A stretch of 64,000 nucleotides of DNA from Torymus aiolomorphi (GCA_036365515.1 CM070874.1:91966342-92030341); one strand, 5' to 3'; shown: positions 34,674 through 46,984, numbered from the stretch's first letter. Numbers and translations: made by a program. Notes: generated from the sequence alone by a model not told the origin.

Positions 34674-35437
34674 CACTGAGAAAACTGTCGTAGGAAAATT
34701 TACTGAAAAGCTAATAAAAATTACTATTTTTTATAGCAACGATGGGATATCATGGAAATTTAGGTACTTTTGCTAACTAATATAGTAATTTTTGTAGCCA
34801 AGCTTAAACTTAAAAAAAATTGATTTTCATGATTTTATATCTATAGGATACCTAATATTTATACAATATTTAATATATTATTAATTAAATTTAGCTATAC
34901 AAGAAATAAATAAGGAAATAAAAATTTTTTTTACGGTGGTTGTGTATTCGAACCCTGGACCCTCCGCACGCTAGGCAGACGCGCTAACCTCTTACCCACG
35001 TGAGCTTCTTGAGTACAAAATTTTGGAACTGATACATTGGCTACCTTCGCTTACGAGAGAACTTTGATGATTATTTGATAGCAATAAATAACTATGATAA
35101 TATAAAGAAATAACTCATAGCTCACCTGCACAACGTAAAAATAAAACAACTGAATCGATATTGTCGATGTTTTTGATAACTTAAAAGGAAGATAATCTCA
35201 AATTGCGGGAGAAACATAACCTCAATCAGACACGTGCTCCCGGCGTGCACGCAATAAGTACTACATGTAGAGGGCACTTTTTGCTATGTGTAGTAGTAAA
35301 AATTATTAAGATACCTTGTAAATATTCCTGAACTATAGCAAAATTTTTTATAATTTGCTTATATCCCCGCGTTGCTATCAAATATAGTAATTTTTGTTAG
35401 TTTTTCAGTAAATTTTCCTACGACAGTTTTCTCAGTG
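34674..35437. mobile_element. 764-bp TA-flanked MITE
   Basis: Inverted ends CACTGAGAAAACTGTCGTAG match over about 85 bp, with TA at 34672-34673 and 35438-35439. The interior has no transposase but contains a tRNA-like stretch (34936-35006, minus strand). Consistent with a non-autonomous Tc1/mariner-type element. Confidence 0.85.
34936..35006 (-). ncRNA. tRNA-like sequence inside the MITE
   Basis: On the minus strand, GGGTTCGAATAC resembles a pol III B box and GGTAAGAGGTTAGCGCG an A-box/D-arm. TCTGC and GCGGA can pair around a seven-base loop CTAGCGT (anticodon AGC if read as a tRNA). The acceptor and T stems pair poorly, so it is a tRNA relic or SINE head and not a working tRNA gene. Confidence 0.4.
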
Positions 35438-37470
35438 TATTTAATGCTTCGGCAAAAGAACTTTATACATTAGTGCTTTCAGTATATCTTGTACGGCTCT
35501 TACAGCTGTACCGATACAATTACTGTACCTACAAAATTCAGCAAAAAGAAAATCAGCCAACAAGTATCGTTGTCAGAGCCGTACTTTCAGTTCTCACAAC
35601 GTAAATTTTTTTTCAGTGTGGGGAGCATTCAGAAAAGTAGTAGGTGGCAGAGGAGATTAGAGGAGTAGAACATAGAGCTATTATAGCCGTGAGAGGGAAA
35701 GAGAGTTCAATACGACGTATGTAAAATAATGGTTAACTAAATCTCTGTTGATGGATTGGCGCGGTTTCCAATTTAATCCTGGGTAAACTATAGGTTGAAC
35801 TGACTGAGGTAGGAGCTTGCGTATGTTTGTATTGGCAAACGAAAGCGTAATGCTACGGTTTTGTTTAAAATGAAATTCATCTTATTTTAGCGTTCCGACA
35901 ATTTCTTTTGTAATAAAAAGAATCGCTCGGTGAATATATTCTTTGCTGACAGCTACTCTGTTTATGTTTCGCGATAGATACAGAAAATAAAACAAGGAAA
36001 ATAAAGTAATAAAAAGTATTTAGCTTCTGAATCGAGATAATCGATAGGCAATTATTCCGAGTGTTTATATTCTTGTCTCCTCAATGCTTTTGTTCCCTTA
36101 AAGCTGTCTTTTTATTCGAGTTATTGACTAAAAATAGAAACAAAGATTTTCTTTTCAATACTTTTTATATGCGGTAATGTACAACGACTTCCGGCTAATG
36201 GATATTGCAAGGGGAATCACGGAGTTATGTAAAACATTCGATTCGTCGTTATAAAATAATATTTTTTGTATATAAGCATGTTTCAATACGAGCTCGATAT
36301 TTGACGAAATTGAACATTTTGACGAAAGTAATCATGAATATTATAAAACGTATTTTCGATAAAGCAATAATATACTGAATAACTTTGCCGTAACAACAAC
36401 AGCAAACTTTTAAAACTCCCCAAACTTCTCCCGCCACAAAACGGCCACCACCTCGAATTCGGCTAATAAAAGGCGACCTGAGCCAATAAACCGCCACACA
36501 AAAAGACTCACCCACGGATTCATCCTCTCAGCGAGAGGGAGAGAGATACAGCTGCCAATCTCGCAGGGTCAAGCCTCAATTAAATTCCCGCGCGTGTGCG
36601 TGTGTGTGTTTAGGCACGCGGGAACGCGCGCGCACGCGCGACCGAATTTAATTGGCGATTAAAGGGTTCGACGACAATCTGCCGCAACAGGCGGTTCCTT
36701 CGAGGTAGTCTAGCTTACACGGGCGGATTGGCAGGGAGGGAATGTGTCACGGTTAATTGCGGCGAAGGTGGGAGGGATTGCGTCCTTGGTTTCCCAATGT
36801 TTTTTTTTAAAGGATTGGAGGTGAGGAGGGAAGAGTTTAGAGTGTTTAAAGAAGTGAAGTTTCTTTCAGGTTGGTTTCAAATAGGATAAGCTCCGGGAAA
36901 TTTTAATTTTAAATTTACGTGTAAATTCTATTCTCAAAGAAATGTATTTTTGTTATATTTATTTTTTTTGGTGAAAAATGAATCTACGTCACAGATAAGT
37001 AAGAGTAACATTCCTTTACTACAAAAAAGTTTTTGTTGATATTGCATGACTTACAACTTCTTTTTTTGCCAAGACACTAAGCTTTTGCATGTATCGAGAT
37101 GAAAATTTACGTTTATCCCCTATCGTATCATCCAGAAAGCTTTTTTCGCTGCCTACCCGCATAAACATCAGGCGCTTAATCATGTGGCGCGGGAAAACAA
37201 GCCCTTTTTCATATCAAATACCATAATAAACATATATTCTTCCTTATTCTGTGAAATTTCCTTTAAACTCGGTCCCGTACCCAAACTTCCGAATTATAAT
37301 ACAAATCGGCCTCATTACTCAGAAAAGCTCGCTGCTCTCCCCGACAAATAAATCGATACTCCATTCTCCCGACCGCCGTAAACATGCTCACGTACATAGG
37401 CGCACACGGTCGCAAAACTTTCTCGCACAATTTTCTCCTTTCAAAGGCCAACTATTTATTACGCCGTCAA

Positions 37471-37502
<32 letters not shown>

Positions 37503-37562
37503 CTAGGTACGTAACTTTTCGTCGAACTCGCTCAAAGCTTTGTCTCCTCTTTCTCTCGCATG
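35438..37562. other. Unique DNA without a recognisable gene
   Basis: AT-rich, with a GC-richer island at about 36400-36800 containing CGCGCG and AATTAA words, and a (GT)n tract at 37472-37501. Frames at 36249-36515 and 37251-37514 look like chance. Confidence 0.5.
37472..37501. repeat. (GT)n microsatellite
   Basis: About 30 bp of TG dinucleotides. Confidence 0.95.
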
Positions 37563-38285
37563 CACGGAGAAAAAAATAACGTCGTTTTTACTGCACTGAT
37601 ATCAGTAACTAGAAAATAAATATCCTCATGTAAGCATAACTGAAAACTCCTGTAATTTTACTGTAGTCAACAGTTCCATTTGTTTTACGCTACAACAGTA
37701 GGGTGAACTAGGCGCCCCCCCACGCTGATTTTACTGCGCGATCTCGTGTATAAACTCGCAGATGTCTAACCTCAAAATCACACAATTTTGAAATGATTTT
37801 TCGGCGCTCGTGGTATAAAATACCACAATTCGAGACTAGTATGTAAGTAGATTATTTACTTCATGTGACTTTTTACGTCACAAAAAACGTCACATGAAGT
37901 AAATAATCCACTTCCATACCCGTGTCGAAAAGTACTATATAGTTATAATTGGTCAAATTAACCTACTCAATATTATACATTAATGTTTTACATACTCTGT
38001 GAGCACGTTGTATGATTATTAATTGAAAATATCAATACCTACAATTGTTTTAAACATAATTATAACATATAGTTAGTATTTACATTTACCTAAGAGTTCA
38101 GTAACTCTTACTGCAATACTGCAGTAAGAATTACCTTCCTATCCCAAGTAAAATTAACATTATGAGACTCATGTTAAAATTACATGAGTAACATCAGCTA
38201 ATTTTACTGAACACCCATCTAGTGCACAATTCAAGTAAAAACTACAGGACTTTTCAGTTAGCGCAACCATATTTTTTTCTCCGTG
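37563..38285. repeat. Inverted-end element (CACGGAGAAAAAAATA)
   Basis: The sequence starts CACGGAGAAAAAAATAAC and closes with the complement of CACGGAGAAAAAAATATGG. AACTGAAAA.TCCTGTA.TTTTACT-like blocks also face each other further in. No TA or other duplication is clear. Contains the palindrome at 37829-37928 and a shorter hairpin at 38101-38145 around TACTGCAATACTGCAGTA. Confidence 0.5.
37829..37928. repeat. Palindrome with 20-bp perfect core arms
   Basis: GATTATTTACTTCATGTGAC (37850-37869) faces its exact complement at 37889-37908. Matching continues outward less perfectly to TCGAGAC and GTGTCGA. A small hairpin GTGGTAT/ATACCAC lies just to the left. Confidence 0.85.
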
Positions 38286-39060
38286 AAGAGCCGATAGCGC
38301 AATGGTGGGGAAGAAAAATACAGCCTTGGTCTCTCGCTTTCGCCTCTTACGTAAGTTCCCCGAGGGCGATTATTTTTCCCGCGAAGAGTAATTCCGAGAT
38401 TTCGCGGTTGCCTCATTTTCTTTTTCCTTACTCTCCTCTTTGCGCGCTCCGAAAAAACGTTATTATTTCCGTGGCTTTGTACGGCGCAAGTGCGCGAACG
38501 TGTTTGTGTATTTCGGTTCTATCAGCGCATCGGCGATTTTATTCATCTCCTAGCGACAGCAACTCGTTTCTGGTATAGTCCGGTGGCGGCTTCCTTGCAG
38601 AATTAAAATTGTATATCTCGATCACGCACGTGCGCGCTTGCAGGGGTTGCCTTCACCTCGGATAATGCATGCGCCTCGAGATTTTCTCTTCCGTCCTCGG
38701 CATTTTATCGCGTTAGCATTCATATCGGGCCGCGATAAATTTTTTACGCGCCCGCGCCAGCTCGCCTGCTTTCAAAGAAATAAAAGAAAGTTAATTTTAA
38801 CGAGTTGTCGACGGGCGTTTCTTTGTTATGCGGAAACGCGGGCGTCGCTGTTGAAAATTTTACGCCTTTTTTCTCTTTTCCGCAGTTACTTTGCCGTGTG
38901 TGTATCTTCGTTCGCTCGAGATCGAATTATGAATTCTCGGCACTTTGATAAGTTCGGATGGTGTTAATGTTATTTTTTGAAAATGATGTCGTAATAAACA
39001 AAGTTTTAAAAGTTGACACTTTAACGAAATTCGTTTAAAAAACCACTAATATCTCTATTT
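38286..39060. other. GC-richer unique DNA
   Basis: Open frames at 38222-38578 and 38638-38967 cross TTTCCG-rich sequence and resemble no family. No gene can be supported. Confidence 0.4.
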
Positions 39061-39064
39061 CAAT

Positions 39065-39120
39065 TAAAAAAACCGCTGCCAATTCATTGGCACGTAGCTT
39101 CCTCCAAATTAATTTATCGT
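39065..39120 (+). repeat. Dispersed TGCCAATTCATTGGC motif, copy 2
   Basis: Same ~55-bp sequence as at 26391-26450, in the same orientation. Confidence 0.7.
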
Positions 39121-39328
39121 TCCTATATGTATCGTATATATTTGAAATATAAAATATCTTTATTCATTATACTTTTTTTATTCGCGATTATATTCTAAAT
39201 ATTTATATTTAAAAAAGACGCTAATGGTAGTAGTGGTAAGTAAATGTTGATTGCAGCTAATGGCCAAGGTTACTACCAATATTTTGTTGTAAGAGATGGT
39301 AAAAAATAAAACAACAAAATTATTTCAC

Positions 39329-39390
39329 ATTCACAACGTTTCGGACATCTTTTATTAGTGAATGTCCCTCTTCGGGTAAAACGTCTGTTT
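39329..39390 (-). repeat. Penelope-like 3' end motif
   Basis: The minus strand reads CGAAGAGGGACATTCACTAA, then GATGTCCGAAACGTTGTGAA, including a short stem. It resembles the 3' ends of Penelope-like elements. No endonuclease fragment adjoins it. Confidence 0.4.
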
Positions 39391-39744
39391 TTAATGTAGT
39401 GCGGAGAGCTGTCCGTTTGTCACAGTGACAAAGTCTCTTTCTCTAGATGAAGAAGACTTGTTGCTAGGCTCTGGAGCTTCATATTCATCATTCGCATATG
39501 ATTGTTCTGATTGAGAATCAATACTGGAGTTTAATACTTCAGGTTTCGAACTCACATCAATTGCCTCAAATTTACGTTTCCTGCAACTAGAGCATATTTT
39601 CATGTCAGGTATATATACTGGAAAGAACTTCTGCAAGTTTATCAAAACTGATCGGAGATTCTTACCCTTATGAGGAGAGATATTGAATGGATTAATACAT
39701 CTATCCCCATGAATCCCGGTTTCTTGAGATTCCATGATATTCAC
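39391..39744 (-). pseudogene. N-terminal fragment of a transposon protein
   Basis: 117 codons, MNIMESQETGIHGDRCINPF onward. CINPFNISPHKGKNLRSVL and IPDMKICSSCRKRK form a Cys-rich, probably zinc-binding head seen at the start of uncharacterised transposon proteins in arthropods. An acidic Ser-rich stretch follows before the stop. It resembles the expected N-terminus of the decayed protein at 26440-27760. I cannot name the family with confidence. Confidence 0.45.
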
Positions 39745-39887
39745 CGATAGTCACCGTTTTTTCCAAATAATAGATGTGAAAACAACTGATTTATATACGA
39801 GAACTATTTCCAGCAAGAGTAGTCGTGAAAACGACTGATTTAAATACGAAAACTATTTCCAGCAAGAGTAGTCGTGAAAACGACTGA
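39739..39887 (+). repeat. 49-bp minisatellite, left part
   Basis: Units near TTTAAATACGAAAACTATTT, then CCAGCAAGAGTAGTCGTGAA and AACGACTGA. About 2.5-3 units; the outermost is the most diverged. The array resumes at 48051 after an ~8.2-kb interruption. Confidence 0.9.
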
Positions 39888-40354
39888 TTAGGCACGACCG
39901 CTACTCGGGAGAGCCTTATAATTTCACCAGAGCGAAAATTGTAAGAATTCAAATACTGAAAAATTAATGTGTAAAAACCATGTTCCACTCGGAGCGAGTG
40001 CGTTTTAAGCGTTTTCTGAGATGTATGTATGTCTGTACGTCCGTATGTACTCAAGTTTCTCGATTATCTCAATGAATTTTCGACCTCCTGAAAATACTCC
40101 TCTAATTATACCTAACTGCTGGTTCTATATTGAGATAGATCGATGAAAAATTTTTCAAATGCGAGCACAAACAAATATCTCAAAAAATCGATTTTTAAGC
40201 CTAATGTCTAGAAAAATTAATTTTAAACTAATATGTACAGGTCTATCTGCTAAAACTAATTAAAATACAGCTTTTTTATGTTGAACACTTTTTTGTACGA
40301 GCAATATTTGCCAAGATAACTGCGAAAAACGGCCAAAAATGGTCAAAAATGAAT

Positions 40355-41290
40355 GATTTTCGGCTATAACTTCTCAGGATTTGATTTTACACAAAAATGT
40401 TAAATACAAAAGTTGTAGATAATATTGAAACAAAACTTTTTTCCATTTAACATTTTTTTGTAAAATCAACTCCTGACGAGCTAGACTTATAAAAACGATT
40501 TTAAACGCCAAAATACACATAAAATGAACGATTTTCGGCTATAACTTGTCAGGATTTGATTTTTCACAAATATGTTTAATACAAAAGTTGTAGATAATAT
40601 TAAAATAAAACTTTTTCCCATTTAAAATTTTTGTGTAAAATCAATTTGTGACGAATTAGACTTATAAAAACGATTTTAAACGCCTAAATATACATAAAAT
40701 GGACGATTTTCGGCTACAACTTGTCAAGATTTGATTTTATACAAAAATGTTAAATGTAAAAGTTGTAGATAATATTTAAACAAAACTTTTTTCTATTTAA
40801 CATTTTCGTGTACAATCAACTCCTGTCGAGTTAGACTTATAAAAACGATTTTAAACGTCAAAACATACATAAAATGGACGATTTTCGGCTAAAACTTGAC
40901 AGGATTTGATTTTACACAAACATGTTCAATACAAAAGTTCTACATAATATTTAATCAAAACTTTTTCCCATTTAACATTTTCATATAAAATGGATTCCTG
41001 ACCGCTTAGACCTATAAAAACGATTTTTAATGCCTAAATACACCTGAAATAGTCGATTTTCGCTTATCATACAAGAATTTGACTTTCAATAAAACTGTTA
41101 AATACAAAGCATGTAGATATAGTTTAAACAAAACTTATTCCCAATTAACATTTTTATGTACAATAATTACTGGATCATCTAAACGTATAAACATGATTTT
41201 TAATACCCCAATACACGTATAGTGAATTTTCGCTTATTATTTCACAGAATTAGATTTACACAGAAGTATTCGATACAATAGCTCTAAATA
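40355..41290 (+). repeat. 175-bp tandem array, six units
   Basis: The marker GATTTTCGGCT recurs at 40355, 40530, 40705 and 40880, and a changed form at 41055 and about 41230: a constant 175-bp period. The first four units are similar and the last two are progressively diverged. AAAAGTTGTAGATAATATT and TTATAAAAACGATTTTAAAC are shared. It lies near the left end of the Helitron-like element. Confidence 0.92.
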
Positions 41291-42184
41291 AGATGGAAAA
41301 AATCGACATAACGTTCCAAAGATAATATAATTACAAAAACATAATAATAAGATACAAAATTACATTTGATTACAATATTCAATGGGATAAACACATTGGA
41401 AGAATAATTAAAGAAACAAAATATCTATTTCCCTGTTTTCTACAAAAAGATTTTTAATAACAAATTTAAAAAATTTGATATAAGATTACCCGGCTTAACC
41501 TACTATGTTCCCAGGACCTAAGCGATTGAACTAAAAGAATCAAAATTGTGTAATATTATATAAGTACATGTTAAAGGAATATCATATATACAAAAAAAAC
41601 TTTTGTGTAATGTATGAGCTATAAATGTTGTAATATGGTAAATTTCAATGCATAAAGAATGCAATGTTCTAGCTGACTCAGTCTTACAGCATGTAGAAAA
41701 CTATTAAATAGGCAAGTCTCACTGGGTAGAAGTCTGCGAAATACATAATGATGTATTTTAATACAACAGATACCCTGAAGCGAGTTCTTACACCCTGACT
41801 AAACTTAGAAATTAAATAGACGAGCTAATATTACCCGGGACAACTACCTACCCTTATCGCATTTAACAACACACACAGCACTTATATAATATTTCCCAGT
41901 TCCTATTACCTATCCCCTCACACTTTAAAGCACTAACACTCGAAGATCACTTAGAGCTGCAGAAGTTGCAAAATAGGGCTAGACGGTCTAGGCTACTCCA
42001 TGGATGCCAGTCTGCTGAGAATCATCTAACAGCGATCCACTGTGTCAGTAACCACACCACCTAGGAGGAAAGTACTGACAGAGACCGTCAATTGTGTTTC
42101 AATGTCAGGGAATGCCTCAGCCTAGGGATCAGCAAAGCGCATGAACAGCAGATCAGTTCCTATTCTGGGGGACAAGCGAGGAGA
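41291..42184. other. AT-rich interior of the Helitron-like element
   Basis: No coding sequence or repeat recognised. The stretch from about 41900 to 42180 is less AT-rich and may begin the 229-bp repeat unit. Confidence 0.4.
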
Positions 42185-42560
42185 GTTGAGCACCTAAAAA
42201 CCACATTGACTAATAAATAGATGACTCAAAAAAACATACCATACAAAAGAAAAGTCTGCAGCAATGGCTGTTCTTCACTCACTGTACCAGCTTCCTGTAA
42301 CAACTAGAGGGGAAGAACTGGTGGAGACCTTAAACCATTGTTTCACTTGAAGACACAAACAGCAGCTTAACTGTACACATAATAGTCACTAGTGTAAGAG
42401 CCAAACAAGGAAAGTTGAGCACCTAAAAACCACATATAATTAATAAATAGATGACTCAGACAACATTTACACACCCAAGAAACAGTCTGCAGCAGTGCCC
42501 GTCGTTTACACTACTCTCGCTGCCACAGATACCTGCAACAAGCGAAAGTACCATCAGCTC
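42185..42560 (+). repeat. 229-bp direct repeat, 1.6 units
   Basis: GTTGAGCACCTAAAAACCAC starts at 42185 and again at 42414. Both copies continue with AATAAATAGATGACTCA and later GTCTGCAGCA. Confidence 0.85.
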
Positions 42561-42804
42561 ACCTATCAGAGAGGTTAGGAACGAGAAAATGCTTACTAAA
42601 TCTGCTCTCGCCGCTGACACACTGCCTTCTCATCTCCGACGAATCATCGACAATCGACGAACACGATGAAAGGGCGAACACGATTCACCAGGGCGGCATA
42701 CTACAGCAGCCACAGTCATCGCTGGGGGCGCCGGGAGCCAGACGATTCGATTGTTGACAACACACACATGGACACATGTGCGCCACGGCTGACGGCACGC
42801 CGCA

Positions 42805-42980
42805 CTACTCAGGGTGAGCTCACATGAGACGGAATGATGCCGGCGGAACGCATTTAAGCCCGTGAGTGCGAGAGAGAGGTCGGCGGAGCGTTCTGCCGCG
42901 AATGTCTCTCTCGCACTCACGTGTTTAAATACGTTCCGCCGGAATCACTCCGTCTCATGTGAGCTCACCCTCAGCAGTAG
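42805..42980. repeat. GC-rich palindrome
   Basis: GGGTGAGCTCACATGAGACG (from 42812) faces CGTCTCATGTGAGCTCACCC (to 42970), and GTGAGTGCGAGAGAGAG faces CTCTCTCGCACTCAC near the centre. Arms are about 75 bp. Located in the Helitron-like element beside the hAT insertion. Confidence 0.9.
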
Positions 42981-43403
42981 CAGAAAGCGCGCGCGATCAT
43001 ATATATAGATATATCTTATACCTCGCGGTCGCACGAATCGCATGTGTTTTTCCGCTGTTCTTGGTGTGCAGCGCCGCCACACCAAGTAAAGGGGCCTGGG
43101 ACAACTTTTCCGAGGGCCCCTTGTAAGGCGAGAAAAAGACCCAAAAATTTCAGCATTTTTACTTTATAATCAAGATGTTCGATGAAAAAGCGCACATAAT
43201 TTAATTCAAATGATTTCTGTGTGAATAAAAAAGTCTAGATTAGTAATCAACGTTTTTAATTTTAAGTAAGGACTAACATTATAATAAGAATAGTATTTGT
43301 ATTGTGAGTTTTTCTAAAAATTAAATATTTATTTACCAATTGAAACTTCAGCTACTAACTATATATTATAAATATAATTACAGTAAAGATAATATTTATT
43401 AAG

Positions 43404-46007
43404 TTAAAGTTTTATTTTTCGTGCTTTCATTTCTGCGAAATCGTCAATAACATCGTCATAATCTAATGTTTTAGCTAATTTTTTTTCGATGGATAACATT
43501 ATGCAATGATTTAAACGCCCATCGGTAGTAGATGATCTCAAGTAATTTTTTATTAACGATAATTTACTAAATGTTCTCTCTCCAGATGCAACACTAACCG
43601 GTATAACTATGATTAGTCTTAAACAAATGCATATTTGAGATAAAACAGACTCTAACCCTATATTATAAATGTTGTTTAATACATCAAGGGCTGACTGAAG
43701 AGTTCCATGGTTGGCTGTCTTAAATTTATCAGAAAATTTGTAAAATAACTGAAATTCTTCAGTTAATTTTTCTTTATCAATATCATCTGGATATTGATTT
43801 TTGAGCGATTGAGCGTATTGTGAAGCAACGTCTTCGTTAATAAAATTTGATGGTTTTAATATTGGCATAAAAATTATTAAATTTGTATTCATAGTTTCTA
43901 GTAGAGCATTTAAATCTGAAAGAAGTCTATCGATAGCAGGTAAAAATACTTCAATTTGAAATTTTTTCTCTAAATCATTAATCGTATCGTCAGAATTTTC
44001 ATCGGGAAATCGTTTTCTTCTACGAATTCGGTATGTTTGTCTAAATACTATAGGTGTATTTAAATTTGTAGCTATTTGTTTGGCTTCTTCTATGATTTTA
44101 TTCCAAGAATTTCGTATTAACTCTATATCGTTAATCAAATCCTGAAGTGAATCCCTAGCTTCTTCTAAGGTTATTTTATTATTTTGAATTAATTTATTTC
44201 GATCGTTAATAGCTTGCAAAATTTTGTACCAGACTGTAGTCAAAAGAATAAATTCGAAAGATTCTAACCATTGAATTAACCCTGAAACTTCTGCCTGAAC
44301 TTCTGACGTTAAATTCATTTCCTCTATTTTCAAAAGTGATTTTAAAATTCCTACAGGATTTTTTACCAGCGGCTTAACTGCATCTATTCGAGCACTCCAT
44401 CTTGTGGTTGAGACAGAATGAAGAGAAACCTCAGCAGTTTCTTTTAATATTTTCCATCTTGCAGGACTTGACGAAAAAATATTGTACAACTTCTGAATGT
44501 TACCGAAATATGTTTTAATTTCAACACTAGTTTCCATTGAATGCACACCGCATAAATTTAAAGTGTGTGCAGAACATGGTGAGAAAACTGCTGCAGGATT
44601 TTTTTCTAAAATTCGACTTTTAACGCCTCGATATTTTCCAGTCATATTGGAAGCGTTATCGTAGCCCTGACCTCTACAATTTTTTAATTCTATTCTAAGT
44701 TCACTTAGTTCATCAGTAATTTTTTCAGCAATATCTTCTCCCGTTTTTTTCTCAAAATCTATTAATTTCAAAAATCGTTCATGAATTTCCCACTGATCAT
44801 TTTTTTTAACACAATATCTTATAATTATGACTAACTGCTCAGTATGAGATATATCCGGTGTCCCATCTACTATTATCGCATAGTAGTAAGCTTGTTCAAT
44901 TTCTTTCAAAATTATATTCAACACCTTATCTGAACAAACTTTTAAAAATTCATTTTGACTTTTCCACGACATATAATGCGTCTGTTTTTTTGCACCAGCT
45001 GCTTTTTTTTCGATTACAGTATTAAGGTGATGTTTCAAGTCCGTATTATATTTGCTGATAAATTTGACAGTTAAAAGAAATAAACCACAATTTTCATGTT
45101 CAAGAGTAGATTCTTTTCCTCGAAAAGGTAAATTATTTTCAGCCAAAAACAAAACTACATCGATTAATGCTCTTAGTATATTTCGCCATTTTTCTTTTTC
45201 ATTTAGCATTTCTTTTTCAAATGAAGCATCGATGCCATTTTTAATAACTAAACGGTTTTTACATTCTTTCCATTTAATATAATTATTAATATGTTGCACA
45301 TTATTTTCATGGCTTGCAACTTTTTCGTGTAATTTTCTCCAATTATCGTTTAAACCATTTCCTTCAATAACCAATTTTGAAGTTGAGAAGTTTGTGGTAT
45401 CTACACAGTCTACACGAAAAAGACAACATGGAAAGCAAAATAAACCACATTTCGATTCACTCCAAATTAACCAGTCTCTTAAAATTTTTTCACCATTTTG
45501 TAAACGTTTATTTAAAACTTCTGAAGGAAACTTGCGTTTGAGGGAATCATCTGGAAAAGTTGATGGATTCTTTGGAGGACCTTTCAAAATGATAAAATCT
45601 CGTTCACGTTGATTAATAGTTTTCCAACAGCCTGGATCGTTGCTAAGTATTATATCCGAATTTATTTCAATTGATTCTGTCGGTTCATTTTTATTAGAAT
45701 CATCATTTATTAATCAATTTTCTTCTTTGCTCACATCGCTTACTGTACTATTAATAGTTTTTAAATTTGAATCACACGCTTTTTGTTTCACATTATCTAC
45801 TGTCCTTTGAAAGTTCTCAATATGATTTTTTGTTTCATCTCGTTCAGTTCTTATTTCAAATTCAGTATCTACACTTACATCTTTATTTTTATTTACAGAT
45901 ATTCCAAATTCATCCAATGTTCGCCTCTCTTGTAAATCCTTTGCTAATTTTATCTTTTTTATTTTATTTTTTTGAGAGCCACGTAAATATTTTCTTTTTC
46001 CACTCAT
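43404..46007 (-). pseudogene. hAT transposase (ZMYM1-like) with one stop codon
   Basis: Reads from MSGKRKYLRGSQKNKIKKIK (46007) to KARKIKL (43404), 868 codons in one frame. The only interruption seen is TGA at 45714-45716, after DVSKEEN; the next Met in frame is at 45587. Domains: basic N-terminus (possible nuclear signal); a TTF-type zinc segment WLIWSESKCGLFCFPCCLF about 30 residues into the downstream part; the DUF4371-like region with DGTPDISHTEQLVIIIRYC; CRGQGYDNASNMTGKYRG; SPCSAHTLNLCGVHS; and the C-terminal hAT dimerisation region SVASGERTFSKLSLIKNYLR. Proteins of this type are usually annotated zinc finger MYM-type protein 1-like. Use of 45587 would still retain all these domains, so activity is not excluded. 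Confidence 0.92.
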
Positions 46008-46529
46008 TTTAATTAATCTGCAATAATTATTATTAAAATAAAGAATATGAATATATTTAAATATGACGAAACATTCAGTATTGATTTTTATACCAAATTT
46101 CGATGGCTTCTAATAAAAAAGATGTATCTCTTGTGTAAAAGCATATAGGATATATCTTGTGTATAAGTGTATAGGAAATACGTTTTTTAAAGAAGTCATC
46201 GATCTTTTTTCATAAAGTTAAAGAATTTTTAAGTGGAAAAATTATAAAATTATATACAAATTTACTAACATGCAGTATATAAAGTTTAAAATGAGTAATA
46301 AACTTACCTTCAAGCTATACATTTACTGATTTTCGTTTTTTCGGAAAAGCATATAGTACTATAATAATACTATTAAAGTACCTATCATATGACAGGTATA
46401 TATTTCTTTCAATAAGAGAAAAAAAACTACAAGTTTACTATTCAAAACGCAGTAGGCCCAAAATTAAGCCCTTTCTCTCGGTTTGTTTAAGCGCAAATGA
46501 CTTGACTTTGTTTACATTGCGGTATAGAA

Positions 46530-46615
46530 AAGCGAGCGTCGCCGCCGCCGCCACCGCTCATGTGTTTTTCTCAATTGTGCACCGCGACAGCGGCGGCGAC
46601 GAGGGCGTTCGCACC
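46530..46615. repeat. GC-rich imperfect hairpin upstream of the transposase
   Basis: GCGAGCGTCGCCGCCGCC faces GGCGGCGACGAGGGCGTTCGC. It lies ~520 bp upstream of the transposase start and might be part of its promoter region; that is inference. Confidence 0.5.
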
Positions 46616-46984
46616 GCGCACACCCTCTGGCAGCCGACGAACTCGATCGTTTGTTTAGGTTTTGCCGCAGTACTCAGAATCGGTGTTGTACGTGGTTTTC
46701 AGATTTCATATATACATTTTCCTATATATTTTCTATATTGCCAGTAGTTTTTGGTTCGTTGCTACCTTTTTTAAAGAACCGCATCCTAAGTGTCTTGTGT
46801 TTTTACTAAGGTTATGGTTTTACTTCCATAAGAACCCGTCTATAAGAGTTGAACTTTGAAGTTGAATTATTCCATAACCGAGTTAACAACCGATCTGAAA
46901 TATCGCACACTTATAGGAAATGAATTGAAGAACAACCATATTAAGTTTTTGGAATGATGTAACCATTTTTATTTGGGTAGCCAA

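Noticed and set aside
38222..38967. Two 109-118-codon frames
   Set aside because: Arg/Phe/Ser-rich products without domains; composition follows the local TTTCCG-rich DNA.
40355..41290. Possible CRISPR-like array
   Set aside because: Units are contiguous 175-bp tandem repeats without unique spacers, in a eukaryotic transposon.
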